Source: Kitasatospora sp. Root107 (GTDB lineage: Bacteria > Actinomycetota > Actinomycetes > Streptomycetales > Streptomycetaceae). Taken from it: a stretch of DNA of 64,000 nucleotides. Below the pieces are notes generated by a model, which made no database searches, was not told the origin of the DNA, and saw only the letters and a list, made by a program, of their open reading frames with translations. Made by a program: the position numbers and the translations under genes. This document shows, piece after piece, positions 18,573 through 26,578 of the stretch. The DNA is taken from positions 31,728-95,727 of the forward strand of contig NZ_LMCT01000073.1 of assembly GCF_001424875.1 (NCBI RefSeq), read 5' to 3'. How positions within the stretch are numbered: the stretch's first letter is position 1; the number at the start of each line of letters is the position of its first letter.

Positions 18573-19894
18573 GTCTGGTTTGCCTCACCGGCGTTCGGGC
18601 CAGGCAGCGCCGTTCGGGCGGCAAGGCCGAGGATCACCGAGGTGAGCACCGTGGTGGTCCCCCCGATGTCGGCGTACAGGAAGTCCACCAGCACCCAGAC
18701 CAGCAGCCCGAGGGCCGCCAGCCGGGGTCCGGCGGCCGGATTCCCCACCCGGCGCAGGCAGTTGACCAGCAGGGTGAGGAACAGGGCCAGATAGGCCAGC
18801 ACCCCGACCAGGCCCTGCTCGCTCAGCACCAGGAAGTACATGTTGTGCGGGGAGAGCAGCGGTTCGCGGGTGAAGCCGATCTGCGAGTCGGCCGCGTCGC
18901 TGCCCGAGGAGAGCCGCAACGGGGCGTGGCTGTCCCGGAGTTGCTGGAAGGCCTTGGGGCCCGCGCCGGTCACCGGGTGGTCCTGCCAGATCCGCCCGGC
19001 GGTGCCCCAGAGGTCGTAGCGGTCGGTCACCGACTGGTCGGGGGTGTCGGAGACCGCGCCGATGCTGGAGAGCCGGTTGGTCACCCCCGAGCCGCCGAGG
19101 CCGAGCCCGCCGACCAGCACCACCGCGAGGGCGGCGGTCAGCACCGCGCCCCGGATCGCCAGCCGGGCGTCGGCCCGCAGCAGCAGCACGGCGGCGGCGA
19201 CCGCGCAGGCGATCCAGCTGCCCCGGCTGAACGAGACCGCGAGCGGGAAGGTCAGGAAGCCGGCGACGGCCCAACAGCCGATCCGCAGACGGCGGTTGCC
19301 GCCGGGACCGCGCTCCCCCAGGGCCAGTGCCAGCGCGGCCAGCAGGCCGAAACAGACCACCGTGGACATCGCCATGATGTCGAGCGCCCCGAAGGTGCCG
19401 ATCGCCCGGATCGGCTGCCCTGTGTACGAGGCCCCCGTCCCGGTCAGGAACTGCTTGACCCCGACCACGCCCTGCACCAGCGCGGCCAGCACCAGGGAGC
19501 CGAGCACCAGTTGCTGGTCCCGCCGGTCGCGCAGCGAGCAGAGCACCGCGGCCGGTACCAGCACGAAGACCTGCACCAGCCGGACGAAACCGGTGGCACT
19601 GGCCAGCGGGTCGATCGAGTGCACGGTGGCCACCGCCGCCGAGCTGACCACCGCGCCGAACAGCACGCAGACGGTGCGGTTGAGGGCGGGCAGCCGACCG
19701 CGCAGCAGGCCCAGCGCCATGGTGGCGACCAGCGCCAGCGAGGCCAGGTCGGCGGCCGTGACGTGCACGGCGGCGGTGACGTCCTTGTCGCCGGTCGGCA
19801 CGCAGACCAGCAGGACGGTGGCGGCGGCCAGCAGACTGGGCCGGGCGGTCAGCCGCCCGGGTAAGGCGAGTCCTTGAGGGAGGGTCAGGGCCAT
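18569..19894 (-). CDS. O-antigen ligase/polymerase (Wzy-like) membrane protein
   Basis: The 441-residue protein has about 11 hydrophobic segments and the large extracytoplasmic loop with the Wzy_C signature: DRYDLWGTAGRIWQDHPVTG then GPKAFQQLRDSHAPLRLSS and SPHNMYFLVLSEQGLVGVLA. This is the O-antigen ligase family that includes exopolysaccharide polymerases. Its stop overlaps the flippase start by four bases, and it begins five bases after the sugar transferase stop. Likely role: polymerising flipped repeat units. Confidence 0.87.
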   Translation of the reverse strand: MALTLPQGLALPGRLTARPSLLAAATVLLVCVPTGDKDVTAAVHVTAADLASLALVATMALGLLRGRLPALNRTVCVLFGAVVSSAAVATVHSIDPLASATGFVRLVQVFVLVPAAVLCSLRDRRDQQLVLGSLVLAALVQGVVGVKQFLTGTGASYTGQPIRAIGTFGALDIMAMSTVVCFGLLAALALALGERGPGGNRRLRIGCWAVAGFLTFPLAVSFSRGSWIACAVAAAVLLLRADARLAIRGAVLTAALAVVLVGGLGLGGSGVTNRLSSIGAVSDTPDQSVTDRYDLWGTAGRIWQDHPVTGAGPKAFQQLRDSHAPLRLSSGSDAADSQIGFTREPLLSPHNMYFLVLSEQGLVGVLAYLALFLTLLVNCLRRVGNPAAGPRLAALGLLVWVLVDFLYADIGGTTTVLTSVILGLAARTALPGPNAGEANQT

Positions 19895-19898
19895 CGGC

Positions 19899-21404
19899 TC
19901 AGCTTCCGTCCGGATGCAGCATCAGGGCGGCGGTGCGGAACAGCAGCTTGACGTCGAGCCAGAGGTTCCAGCTCTCGATGTAGCGGTTGTCGAACCGGGC
20001 CCTGGCCTCGATCGAGGTGTCGCCACGCAGGCCGTTCGCCTGCGCCAGCCCGGTCAGGCCGACCGGGACCCGGTGCCGGTCGGCGTACTCGGGGTACGCC
20101 TGACTGAACCGCATGACGAAGTACGGGCGTTCGGGCCGGGGGCCGACCAGGCTCATGTCGCCGCACAGCACGTTCCACAGCTGCGGGAGCTCGTCCAGCG
20201 AGCTGTGCCGGAGGAAGTGGCCGACCCGGCTCATCCGGTGGTCCTGGGCGATGTTCCAGTGGGTGGCCGACTCGTGCTCGTTCGCGGGGCGCAGGGTGCG
20301 GAACTTCAGCAGGGTGAAGACCTTGCCGTCGAGACCGGTGCGCTGCTGGCGGAACAGCACGCCCGGGCCGGTGTCCACCCGGACCGCGAGGGCGCAGACG
20401 GCCAGCACCGGGGAGACCAGCAGCAGGCCGAACAGGGCTGCGGTGATGTCCAGGGCGCGCTTGGCGGCCCAGCCGTGCCGGCGCATAGCGGGGCGGTCGA
20501 GCTGCAGACAGGGGAAGCCCCAGAGGTGGTCCCCCCGGCTCCGGTCGGCCACCGAGCCGTACTCGCGCAGGGCGGGCACCAGCCAGACCCGGCAGCCGAG
20601 CCGGGCGGCCTCACGCAGCGCGGCGGCGGTCTCGGCCTCGTCGGCGGCGCCCTCGGTGGCCACCACGTGGTGCACCCGGTGGCGGCGGATCTCCCGCTCC
20701 AGCACCTCGCGACCGCCGAGCACCGGGAGCTTGGTGTCCTCGGCGAGCAGCACCGGGTCGGGGTCGAGGAAGCCGACCGGGCGCAGCCCGTACTCCCGAC
20801 GCTCCGTCAGGGCCGCGGCCACCTGCTGGCCGAGCTGCCCGGCACCGAGCACCAGAACGGGGCTGGGGCGGCGGCGACGGGCCTTGCGGAGCAGGTGGTA
20901 GACGAAGGCCCGGCCGACCGAGGCGACCAGCAGGAAGGCGGCCACCAGGGTGAGCAGGCGCAGCGGGGTGGCCGGGCCGCTGTCCGGCCAGCCGTCCAGA
21001 CAGGCGGAGAGCGTGACGGCGAAGGCCGTCGCGACGGTGGCCCGGGCGGCCAGCGCGGGGAACTCGTCCAGTGCGGAGAGGGTGAGCCGGTTGCGGTACA
21101 GCCCGCCGGTCAGGTTGAGCGGCAGCAGCAGTGGCAGCACGGCGGCGGCGCCCAGCAGTGGTCGCTCCGGGTCGGTGGCGGTCAGCACGGTGGCGGCGCA
21201 GACCGCGAGGCCGTCGGCGGCCAGCAGCCCGGCCGGGCGGGCCAGTCGGGAGCGGAACGGGCGACGGTGCCGCCCGACCTGCGGAGCGGATCTGGCCTGG
21301 ACCGGGCGCCGGGGCGGGCGCCGGTCGAGGAGCCCGGTGGTGACCTGTCGGGAGGGCGGCAGGGGTCGGCCCGGCCGTGGCACACTCTCGTGGTCAATGG
21401 TCAT
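19899..21404 (-). CDS. Polyprenyl-phosphate sugar transferase initiating exopolysaccharide synthesis
   Basis: The 501-residue protein has a disordered Pro/Arg-rich N-terminus, four transmembrane helices (about 60-180), a Rossmann-like central domain (SPVLVLGAGQLGQQVAAAL) and a C-terminal bacterial sugar-transferase domain: KRALDITAALFGLLLVSPV, LFRQQRTGLDGKVFTLLKFR, SSLDELPQLWNVLCGDMSLV and GPRPERPYFV. These enzymes place the first sugar-phosphate on undecaprenyl phosphate. It heads the tight part of the operon and is preceded by a 333-base gap with a promoter candidate. Confidence 0.92.
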   Translation of the reverse strand: MTIDHESVPRPGRPLPPSRQVTTGLLDRRPPRRPVQARSAPQVGRHRRPFRSRLARPAGLLAADGLAVCAATVLTATDPERPLLGAAAVLPLLLPLNLTGGLYRNRLTLSALDEFPALAARATVATAFAVTLSACLDGWPDSGPATPLRLLTLVAAFLLVASVGRAFVYHLLRKARRRRPSPVLVLGAGQLGQQVAAALTERREYGLRPVGFLDPDPVLLAEDTKLPVLGGREVLEREIRRHRVHHVVATEGAADEAETAAALREAARLGCRVWLVPALREYGSVADRSRGDHLWGFPCLQLDRPAMRRHGWAAKRALDITAALFGLLLVSPVLAVCALAVRVDTGPGVLFRQQRTGLDGKVFTLLKFRTLRPANEHESATHWNIAQDHRMSRVGHFLRHSSLDELPQLWNVLCGDMSLVGPRPERPYFVMRFSQAYPEYADRHRVPVGLTGLAQANGLRGDTSIEARARFDNRYIESWNLWLDVKLLFRTAALMLHPDGS

Positions 21405-21737
21405 CAGCGCGCGAACTCCCCTGCTGTGTACCCGCCTTGACGGGACACCCGGACCCGGAGTCGGACCGACGAGTTAATCCCGGCCGACGGATGCGGTCCA
21501 GGTAGCACCTGCTGCCAAGGGCGGCATTCGGGTCATTCCGAGAACCGCGCTCAGAAATGACTACGAAGCAGGCAAAATCAGACAATACCGAACGCTGGCT
21601 TGATTGCAGGAAGTTGACTTGCCATTTCATTCCACCCGCCCATTAATCAGACTTTCGGACTTTGAATCCTCGGTCACCCGGTCGAGATGCGAACACGGCA
21701 GCACCTTCGCGGCGAGCATTCACGGTCTGAGAAACGA
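21405..21737 (-). promoter_or_regulatory. Leader/promoter region of the exopolysaccharide operon
   Basis: This 333-base gap is clearly less GC-rich than the surroundings. On the minus strand TTGTCT (21580-21585) and TAGTCA (21558-21563) are separated by 16 bases, a fair -35/-10 pair that would give a 5' leader of about 150 bases before the sugar-transferase ATG. No ORF, riboswitch consensus or strong hairpin was recognised. Confidence 0.4.
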
Positions 21738-22909
21738 TCAGGACCGCCCTGGGACACGGGTGTCGCGGCGCTGCGCCGCGCGGGGGCCGGGAACGCCGTC
21801 CCGAAGAAGGTTTCGATAGAGCAGCTCCACCTGGCGGACCACCCCTCGGACATCGTGATAATCGGACATTCGTTCACGCGCCAACAGGCCGAGCCGTTCG
21901 CACTCGATCGGATCTCTCAGTGCCTGCACGATCAGACGTGCGAGTTCGGTCGGATTCTCCGGCTCGACCAGACCGGTACCGATCAGCTCGGGCGGCAGAC
22001 ACTCCCGCGCGCCGGGCACGTCCGAGAGCAGCACCGGGCGGGCGGTGGCCATCGCCTCCAGCGGGGCCAGCGCCATCCCCTCCCAGCGTGACGGCAGCAC
22101 CACCAGGTCGGCGGCGGCCAGCCAGGGCCGGGGGTCGGTGACGTCCCCGGCCAGCCGGACCCTGGACGGATCGGGGAGTTCGCGCACCCGGTCGGCCAGT
22201 GCGGTGGCGTCCGGACCGCCGCCGACCAGCGCCAGCCGGGCCCCCGGCAGCCGCTCGGCGACGGCCGGCCAGGCGTCCAGCAGGACGTCCTGGCCCTTCT
22301 GCCGACAGAGCCGCCCGACGCAGACCGCGAGCGGGTCCTCCAGATCCAGACCGAGCGACATCCGGGCGGCCCGGCGGGCCGCCGAGTCGGCGGGCGCGTG
22401 GTGCCGCAGGTCCACCCCGTTCGGGATCACCTGCCAACGGGCCGTCAGCCCGGCCTGCTCGCCGTCCCGCCGCTCCTGCCCGCTGACGCAGAGCACCGCA
22501 CGGGCCCACCGGGTGGCGAACCGCTCCCAACGCAGACTGGCCGCCGCCACCGGACCCTGCACGGCGGCGAACGACCAGGCATGCGGCTGGAACACGGTGG
22601 GGACGGCCCCCCGGACGGCCAGCCGGCCCGCGAGGCCGGCCTTGGCGCTGTGCAGGTGCAGCACATCGGGGTTGGCCCCGCGGACGATCCGGCGCAGCCG
22701 CCACGCCTCCGCCAGGGTCCCCGGACCCGGCGAGCGGCCCGCCTCACCAGGGCCCCGGCCGCGGCCGCCTCGGCCGCCAGCCGGCCACCCGCAGGGCAGG
22801 CCACCAGCACCCGGCAGCCCGCCTCGCGCTGGCCCCGCACCAGATCGACCACCACCCGGGCGACGCCGCCGTCCACGGGCTGGGAGACATGAAGGATCGT
22901 CATATGCAC
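21738..22909 (-). pseudogene. GT4 glycosyltransferase broken by a single-base frameshift
   Basis: The N-terminal part (MTILHVSQPVDGGVARVVVD, from ATG 22903 or GTG 22909) is in one frame down to about 22741. From there the sequence continues in another frame as GRSPGPGTLAEAWRLRRIVR and then LHLHSAKAGLAGRLAVRG, WQVIPNGVDLRHHAP and SRWEGMALAPLEAMATARPV. Adding one C to the CCC run at 22738-22740 restores a single 390-codon GT4 gene of normal length. This is either a real inactivating mutation or a sequencing error. It would act with the exopolysaccharide cluster that follows on the same strand. Confidence 0.82.
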
Positions 22910-22990
22910 GGCCGTGAGCCTAGATCGGCGCGTACGCTACGTGATCCCGCTGTCACCCGGACCGGCGATCAGAACCACTCGTTCGGGAAA

Positions 22991-23428
22991 TCAGGCCACT
23001 TCGGTCGCGAGGGCTACGAGGATCTGGTCGTGGATCCGGTTCAGGCCCTTGGGGGCGAAGGTCCGCTCGAAGAAGCCGCCGATGCCGGTCGCCCCGGTCC
23101 AGCTCGCCTGCACGGTGACCTTGCTGCCCGCGCCCTGCTCGACGACCTTCCAAGTGATCACCATCGAGGAGTTGGCGTCGGTCTCCATCAGGGTGCGGCT
23201 GCCCGGCTCGGTCACGTTGAAGAGGCAGTCCCGGACCCGCTTCTCGGTCGCCTGCAGGCGCCAGTGCACCTGCGTCCCCGCGCCCGTCCCGCCGGCCCGC
23301 ACCTCGTACTCGCTGTACTGCGCCGGCAGCAGCTTCGGCCGCGTCACCGCGTAGTCGGCCAGCGCCTCGTACACCCGCTCGGGGCTCGCCGGGTAGCTGC
23401 GCTCGGTGGTGGCGTACACCTGTCCCAT
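22991..23428 (-). CDS. SRPBCC (START/Bet v1-like) family protein
   Basis: The 145-residue protein starts at ATG 23428 (MGQVYATTERSYPASPERVY), which has GAGGAGAG upstream; the frame is open to 23479 but without a ribosome site. It shows the helix-grip pattern: ALADYAVTRPKLLPAQYSEY, a run of beta strands through MVITWKVVEQGAGSKVTVQA, and a long C-terminal helix (FAPKGLNRIHDQILVALA). Such proteins bind hydrophobic ligands. Ligand and role unknown. Confidence 0.85.
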   Translation of the reverse strand: MGQVYATTERSYPASPERVYEALADYAVTRPKLLPAQYSEYEVRAGGTGAGTQVHWRLQATEKRVRDCLFNVTEPGSRTLMETDANSSMVITWKVVEQGAGSKVTVQASWTGATGIGGFFERTFAPKGLNRIHDQILVALATEVA

Positions 23429-23510
23429 GATCCGTACTCTCCTCTGACTGCTCCGGTAGCACCGTTTAATCCAAGCCAACCACAGCGGCCCCCGGGTTAC
23501 CCTGACCGGT

Positions 23511-24380
23511 GTGCTGACCGAGGTGACCGCTCTTCGCTACCTGGACCCGCTGCGCGCCGGGGGCTCCGTGCCCGGCATCGTGGAGACCGACGACCTGGGC
23601 ACCTACGTGGTGAAGTTCAGCGGCGCCGCCCAGGGCCACAAGGCGCTGATCGCCGAGGTGGTGGTCGGCGAACTCGCCCGGCGGCTAGGCCTGCGGGTGC
23701 CCGAGCTGGTCCTGGTGGACTTCGACCCCGAGGTGGCCGCACACGAGCCGGACCCGGAGATCCAGGACATCCTGCGCGGCAGCGCCGGGCGCAACCTCGG
23801 CATGGACTACCTGCCGGGCGCCCGGGACTTCAAGCCCGGCATGATCGACGTCGACCCGCTCGAGGCCGGCCGGGTGGTCTGGCTGGACGCGCTGACCGGC
23901 AACGTCGACCGCAGCTGCCGCAACCCCAACCTGATGGTCTGGCACAACCGGCTCTGGCTGATCGACAACGGCGCCGGGCTGATCTTCCACCACCGCTGGT
24001 CCGGCGCGGCCGGCTCACTGCTCAAGCGGTACGACCTCAGCGACCACGCACTCGGCGCCCACCACCCGGATGTCAGGGCCGCCGACGCCGCGCTGGCCCC
24101 GCTGGTCACCCCGGAGCTGCTGCGCGAGGTGGTCGCCCTGGTGCCCGAGGAGTGGCTGACGGACGAGCCCGGCTTCGACTCGGTCGAGCAGCTCAGGGAC
24201 GCGTACGTGACCCAACTCGCCACCCGTGCCGCCCAGTCGGCCGCCTGGCTGCCGGACGGCTTCGCCACACCCGATCAGCTCAGGCAGACCGCCGCCGACC
24301 GCGCCGCCGCCACCCGGGCGGGCCGCCCGAGCTGGCTCCAGGAGGTCCCCGACCTCTCCGGCCGGCCCCGAGCGCGCTGA
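23511..24380 (+). CDS. HipA-like kinase family protein
   Basis: The 289-residue protein starts at GTG 23511. It shows a kinase-like core: GTYVVKFSGAAQGHKALIAE with the ATP-binding Lys, LDALTGNVDRSCRNPNLMVW as catalytic loop, and LWLIDNGAGLIFHH as the metal-binding Asp segment. It is much shorter than toxin HipA (about 440 residues) and lacks the HipB-contacting N-terminal part. No HipB-like antitoxin gene is next to it. It is the actinobacterial stand-alone HipA-like type; substrate unknown. Confidence 0.82.
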   Translation: MLTEVTALRYLDPLRAGGSVPGIVETDDLGTYVVKFSGAAQGHKALIAEVVVGELARRLGLRVPELVLVDFDPEVAAHEPDPEIQDILRGSAGRNLGMDYLPGARDFKPGMIDVDPLEAGRVVWLDALTGNVDRSCRNPNLMVWHNRLWLIDNGAGLIFHHRWSGAAGSLLKRYDLSDHALGAHHPDVRAADAALAPLVTPELLREVVALVPEEWLTDEPGFDSVEQLRDAYVTQLATRAAQSAAWLPDGFATPDQLRQTAADRAAATRAGRPSWLQEVPDLSGRPRAR

Positions 24381-24393
24381 CCGGCCCTACCGT

Positions 24394-24834
24394 TTACGAA
24401 GCCGCCGGGTCGGGGAGCAGCGGCAGCTCCGGCGGCACCGGGCCGGTGTACGGCGTCCAGCCCGGCGGCGCCTGCTCCGGCTCGAAAGCGGGCAGGTCCA
24501 TCATCAGGTACGGCACCAGGAACTCGCCGTACGTCCCGATGCACAGCCCGACCGCGAGCAGCGCGACCTTCGCGATCCCGTCCATCCGGCGGACCTTGCT
24601 GTACCGGATCACCAACCCCGCCGCCAGCAGCCCGAGCACCGACCCGGTCAGCGACAGGCCGACCGTCCCGAGCGCCCTGACCGGCTGCTCCCCGCGCGCC
24701 GCACTGCCCACTCCGTGGCTGACCACGAGCGTCAGCCCCGCCAACACGGGCAGGGCCGCCACCAGACTGACCGTCAGCACGGCCAGGCTCTGACGACGGT
24801 GGCGGGCCGGGTGTTCGGCGCTGTTCATTTCCAT
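24394..24834 (-). CDS. Hypothetical four-helix membrane protein
   Basis: I do not recognise a family. The 146-residue product has three or four hydrophobic segments (LAVLTVSLVAALPVLAGLTL, ALGTVGLSLTGSVLGLLAAG, IAKVALLAVGLCIGTYGEFL) and a Pro-rich C-terminal tail. Starts at 24834 or 24828 are equally possible; neither has a strong ribosome site. It converges with the HipA-like gene, 13 bases apart. GC-skewed codon use supports that it is real. Confidence 0.6.
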   Translation of the reverse strand: MEMNSAEHPARHRRQSLAVLTVSLVAALPVLAGLTLVVSHGVGSAARGEQPVRALGTVGLSLTGSVLGLLAAGLVIRYSKVRRMDGIAKVALLAVGLCIGTYGEFLVPYLMMDLPAFEPEQAPPGWTPYTGPVPPELPLLPDPAAS

Positions 24835-24862
24835 GGGCACCAGCATCCCCACCCGGCAGCGT

Positions 24863-24892
24863 CCTCGCCTGAGTACGAGTACTCAGGCGAGG
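24863..24892 (-). terminator. Hairpin behind the subtilase gene
   Basis: Perfect 14-bp arms (CCTCGCCTGAGTAC and complement) with a 2-base centre, 11 bases past the protease stop. It could equally serve as an operator for the neighbouring membrane-protein gene, whose start is only 29 bases away. Confidence 0.6.
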
Positions 24893-24903
24893 GGGTCAGC
24901 GCC

Positions 24904-26409
24904 TCAGCCGCGCCACCACTGCACGGCGGTGGCCGCGTTGACGATGCCCGCACCGTAGAAGCCGTTCTGCCCGGTGCCGCCCTCGCAGACCGCCGCCCAG
25001 GCGCCGTCACCGCTCGGGTCGAACACCGCCGGGCAGGCGTGCTCGGTGGCCTGGCCGGTCAGCATCCGCCGGAGCTGGTCGGGACCGGCGAACGGGTGGC
25101 TGGAGGCGAGCAGCGCGGCGACACCCGCCGCGTGCGGGGAGGCCATCGAAGTGCCCTGCATGTAGCCGTACTTGTTGCCCCGGACGGTGGAGAGGATGCG
25201 ACCGTTCCTCGCCGGGGTGTTCGGGATCTGGTAGCGGGAGTCGCCGCCGGGGGCCGCGACCGTGATCTTGCCCTGGCCATAGCTGGAGAAGAAGGACTTG
25301 TCGCCGTTCACACCGGTCGAGGCCACGTTCACCACGCCGGGGAGCTCGGTCGGCAGGCTCAGGCAGCCGGCGTCCACCGGCCGGGGCAGCGGCACCGTGT
25401 CGTCCGGGCTGCTGTCGTCTGTGGTCTTGTGCGCCAGGTCGATGTTCTCGTTGCCCGCCGCCGCGACGCTCAGCACACCGTTGCGCTCGGCGAAGGCGGT
25501 GGCCCGCCGGACGGCGGTCAGGATGGCCGCCTGGTCCGGGTCACTGGCGCAGTTGAACAGCCAAGGGTCCACGTAGTAGCTGTTGTTGGTGACCTGGAAG
25601 TGGTGCTCACCGGCCCAGACGAACCCGCAGACCGCGTACTCCGGGTAGATGAACCCGCCGTCGTCCACCACCTTCACCGCCGCCAGCTTGACGTTCGGGG
25701 CGACCCCGAGCACGCCCTTGCCGTTCTTGGCGGCGGCGATGGTCCCCGCGACGTGGGTGCCGTGGTCGCTGGTGGTGGGCTGCCAGGCCTGGAAGTCGGT
25801 GTTCGGCCGGCCGTTGTCGATGCAGGACACCGACTGCCCCGCGTCGACGTTGGCGGCCAGATCCTCGTGCGTGGCGTCGATGCCCGAGTCGAGCACGCCG
25901 ACCGTCACCCGGCGGCTGCCGAGGCTGGTCCGGTGCGCCTCGGGGACACCGATGGTGCCCAGCGACCACTGGTCCGCCTGCAGCGGTTCGTCCGTTCCGG
26001 CGGCCGGCGTGGCGGCCAGCAACCCGGCCGGTGGGGCGGCGAGTTCGACGGTGTCGTCGCCGATGCCCGCGGTGACCGCCTTGGTCCGGCTGGCGCCCAC
26101 CGAGTCGACCTGGTGGGAGGCGCGCAGCGCGGCTGCGAAGGTGGTGGAGTCCGAGCGGGCGATGATCACGCCGATCTGCTCGTAGGACTGCACCACCGTG
26201 CCGCCGAGCCTGGCTATCGCACGTTCGGCCAGCATGACCTGGCCGTGGTTGGCCTTGGTGTTGACCAGGTAGTTGAGCAGCGGACCGGTCTCCGCCGTGG
26301 CGCTGCCCGCAGCGACGGCGGTGCCGGTCGGCAGCGTCAGTGTCCCCGCCGCCACCAGGGCCAGCCCGGCCATCCCGCGTCCGAACCGGCCTGTCCTAGG
26401 AACTCTCAT
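24904..26409 (-). CDS. Secreted S8 family serine peptidase (subtilisin-like)
   Basis: The 501-residue preproprotein starts at ATG 26409 (MRVPRTGRFGRGMAGLALVA) with GGGAGGG upstream; the longer frame lacks a ribosome site. A signal peptide is followed by a propeptide region (YLVNTKANHGQVMLAERAIA) and the catalytic domain: VGVLDSGIDATHEDLA (Asp), SDHGTHVAGTIAAAKNG (His), VLSVAAAGNENIDLA (oxyanion Asn) and GTSMASPHAAGVAALLASSH (Ser). Several Cys may form disulfides. It is an extracellular scavenging protease; no export accessory gene is adjacent. Confidence 0.93.
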   Translation of the reverse strand: MRVPRTGRFGRGMAGLALVAAGTLTLPTGTAVAAGSATAETGPLLNYLVNTKANHGQVMLAERAIARLGGTVVQSYEQIGVIIARSDSTTFAAALRASHQVDSVGASRTKAVTAGIGDDTVELAAPPAGLLAATPAAGTDEPLQADQWSLGTIGVPEAHRTSLGSRRVTVGVLDSGIDATHEDLAANVDAGQSVSCIDNGRPNTDFQAWQPTTSDHGTHVAGTIAAAKNGKGVLGVAPNVKLAAVKVVDDGGFIYPEYAVCGFVWAGEHHFQVTNNSYYVDPWLFNCASDPDQAAILTAVRRATAFAERNGVLSVAAAGNENIDLAHKTTDDSSPDDTVPLPRPVDAGCLSLPTELPGVVNVASTGVNGDKSFFSSYGQGKITVAAPGGDSRYQIPNTPARNGRILSTVRGNKYGYMQGTSMASPHAAGVAALLASSHPFAGPDQLRRMLTGQATEHACPAVFDPSGDGAWAAVCEGGTGQNGFYGAGIVNAATAVQWWRG

Positions 26410-26522
26410 AGGGGTTGGCCCTCCCGAGTCTCCGCCCGCGCCTGCGGATGGCAGGCGCATGAGCTGCCCGGGACGGTAGTGACCAAGGAGCGCCCTCCGC
26501 AAGAGGTACGCACCGCCGGCTC

Positions 26523-26560
26523 GTGCTGGACACACGATCTTCCGACCGTGTGCCCAGCAC
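26523..26560 (-). terminator. Hairpin terminator of the GH48 gene
   Basis: Arms GTGCTGGACACACG and its near-perfect complement (one mismatch) around a 10-base loop, starting 19 bases beyond the GH48 stop. Confidence 0.6.
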
Positions 26561-26578
26561 TCACTGACGGTGGGTCAG

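Noticed and set aside
14830-18624. A 1264-codon open frame on the minus strand running through the exopolysaccharide genes
   Set aside because: Only its last part is the real GT4 gene (14830-16005). Upstream it is a Pro/Arg/Gly-rich shadow of the flippase-deacetylase gene, as often happens in this high-GC DNA.
16062-18794. A 910-codon open frame on the plus strand
   Set aside because: Composition is dominated by Gln, Gly, Pro and Arg with no family motif, and it lies opposite the flippase-deacetylase gene; an antisense GC shadow.
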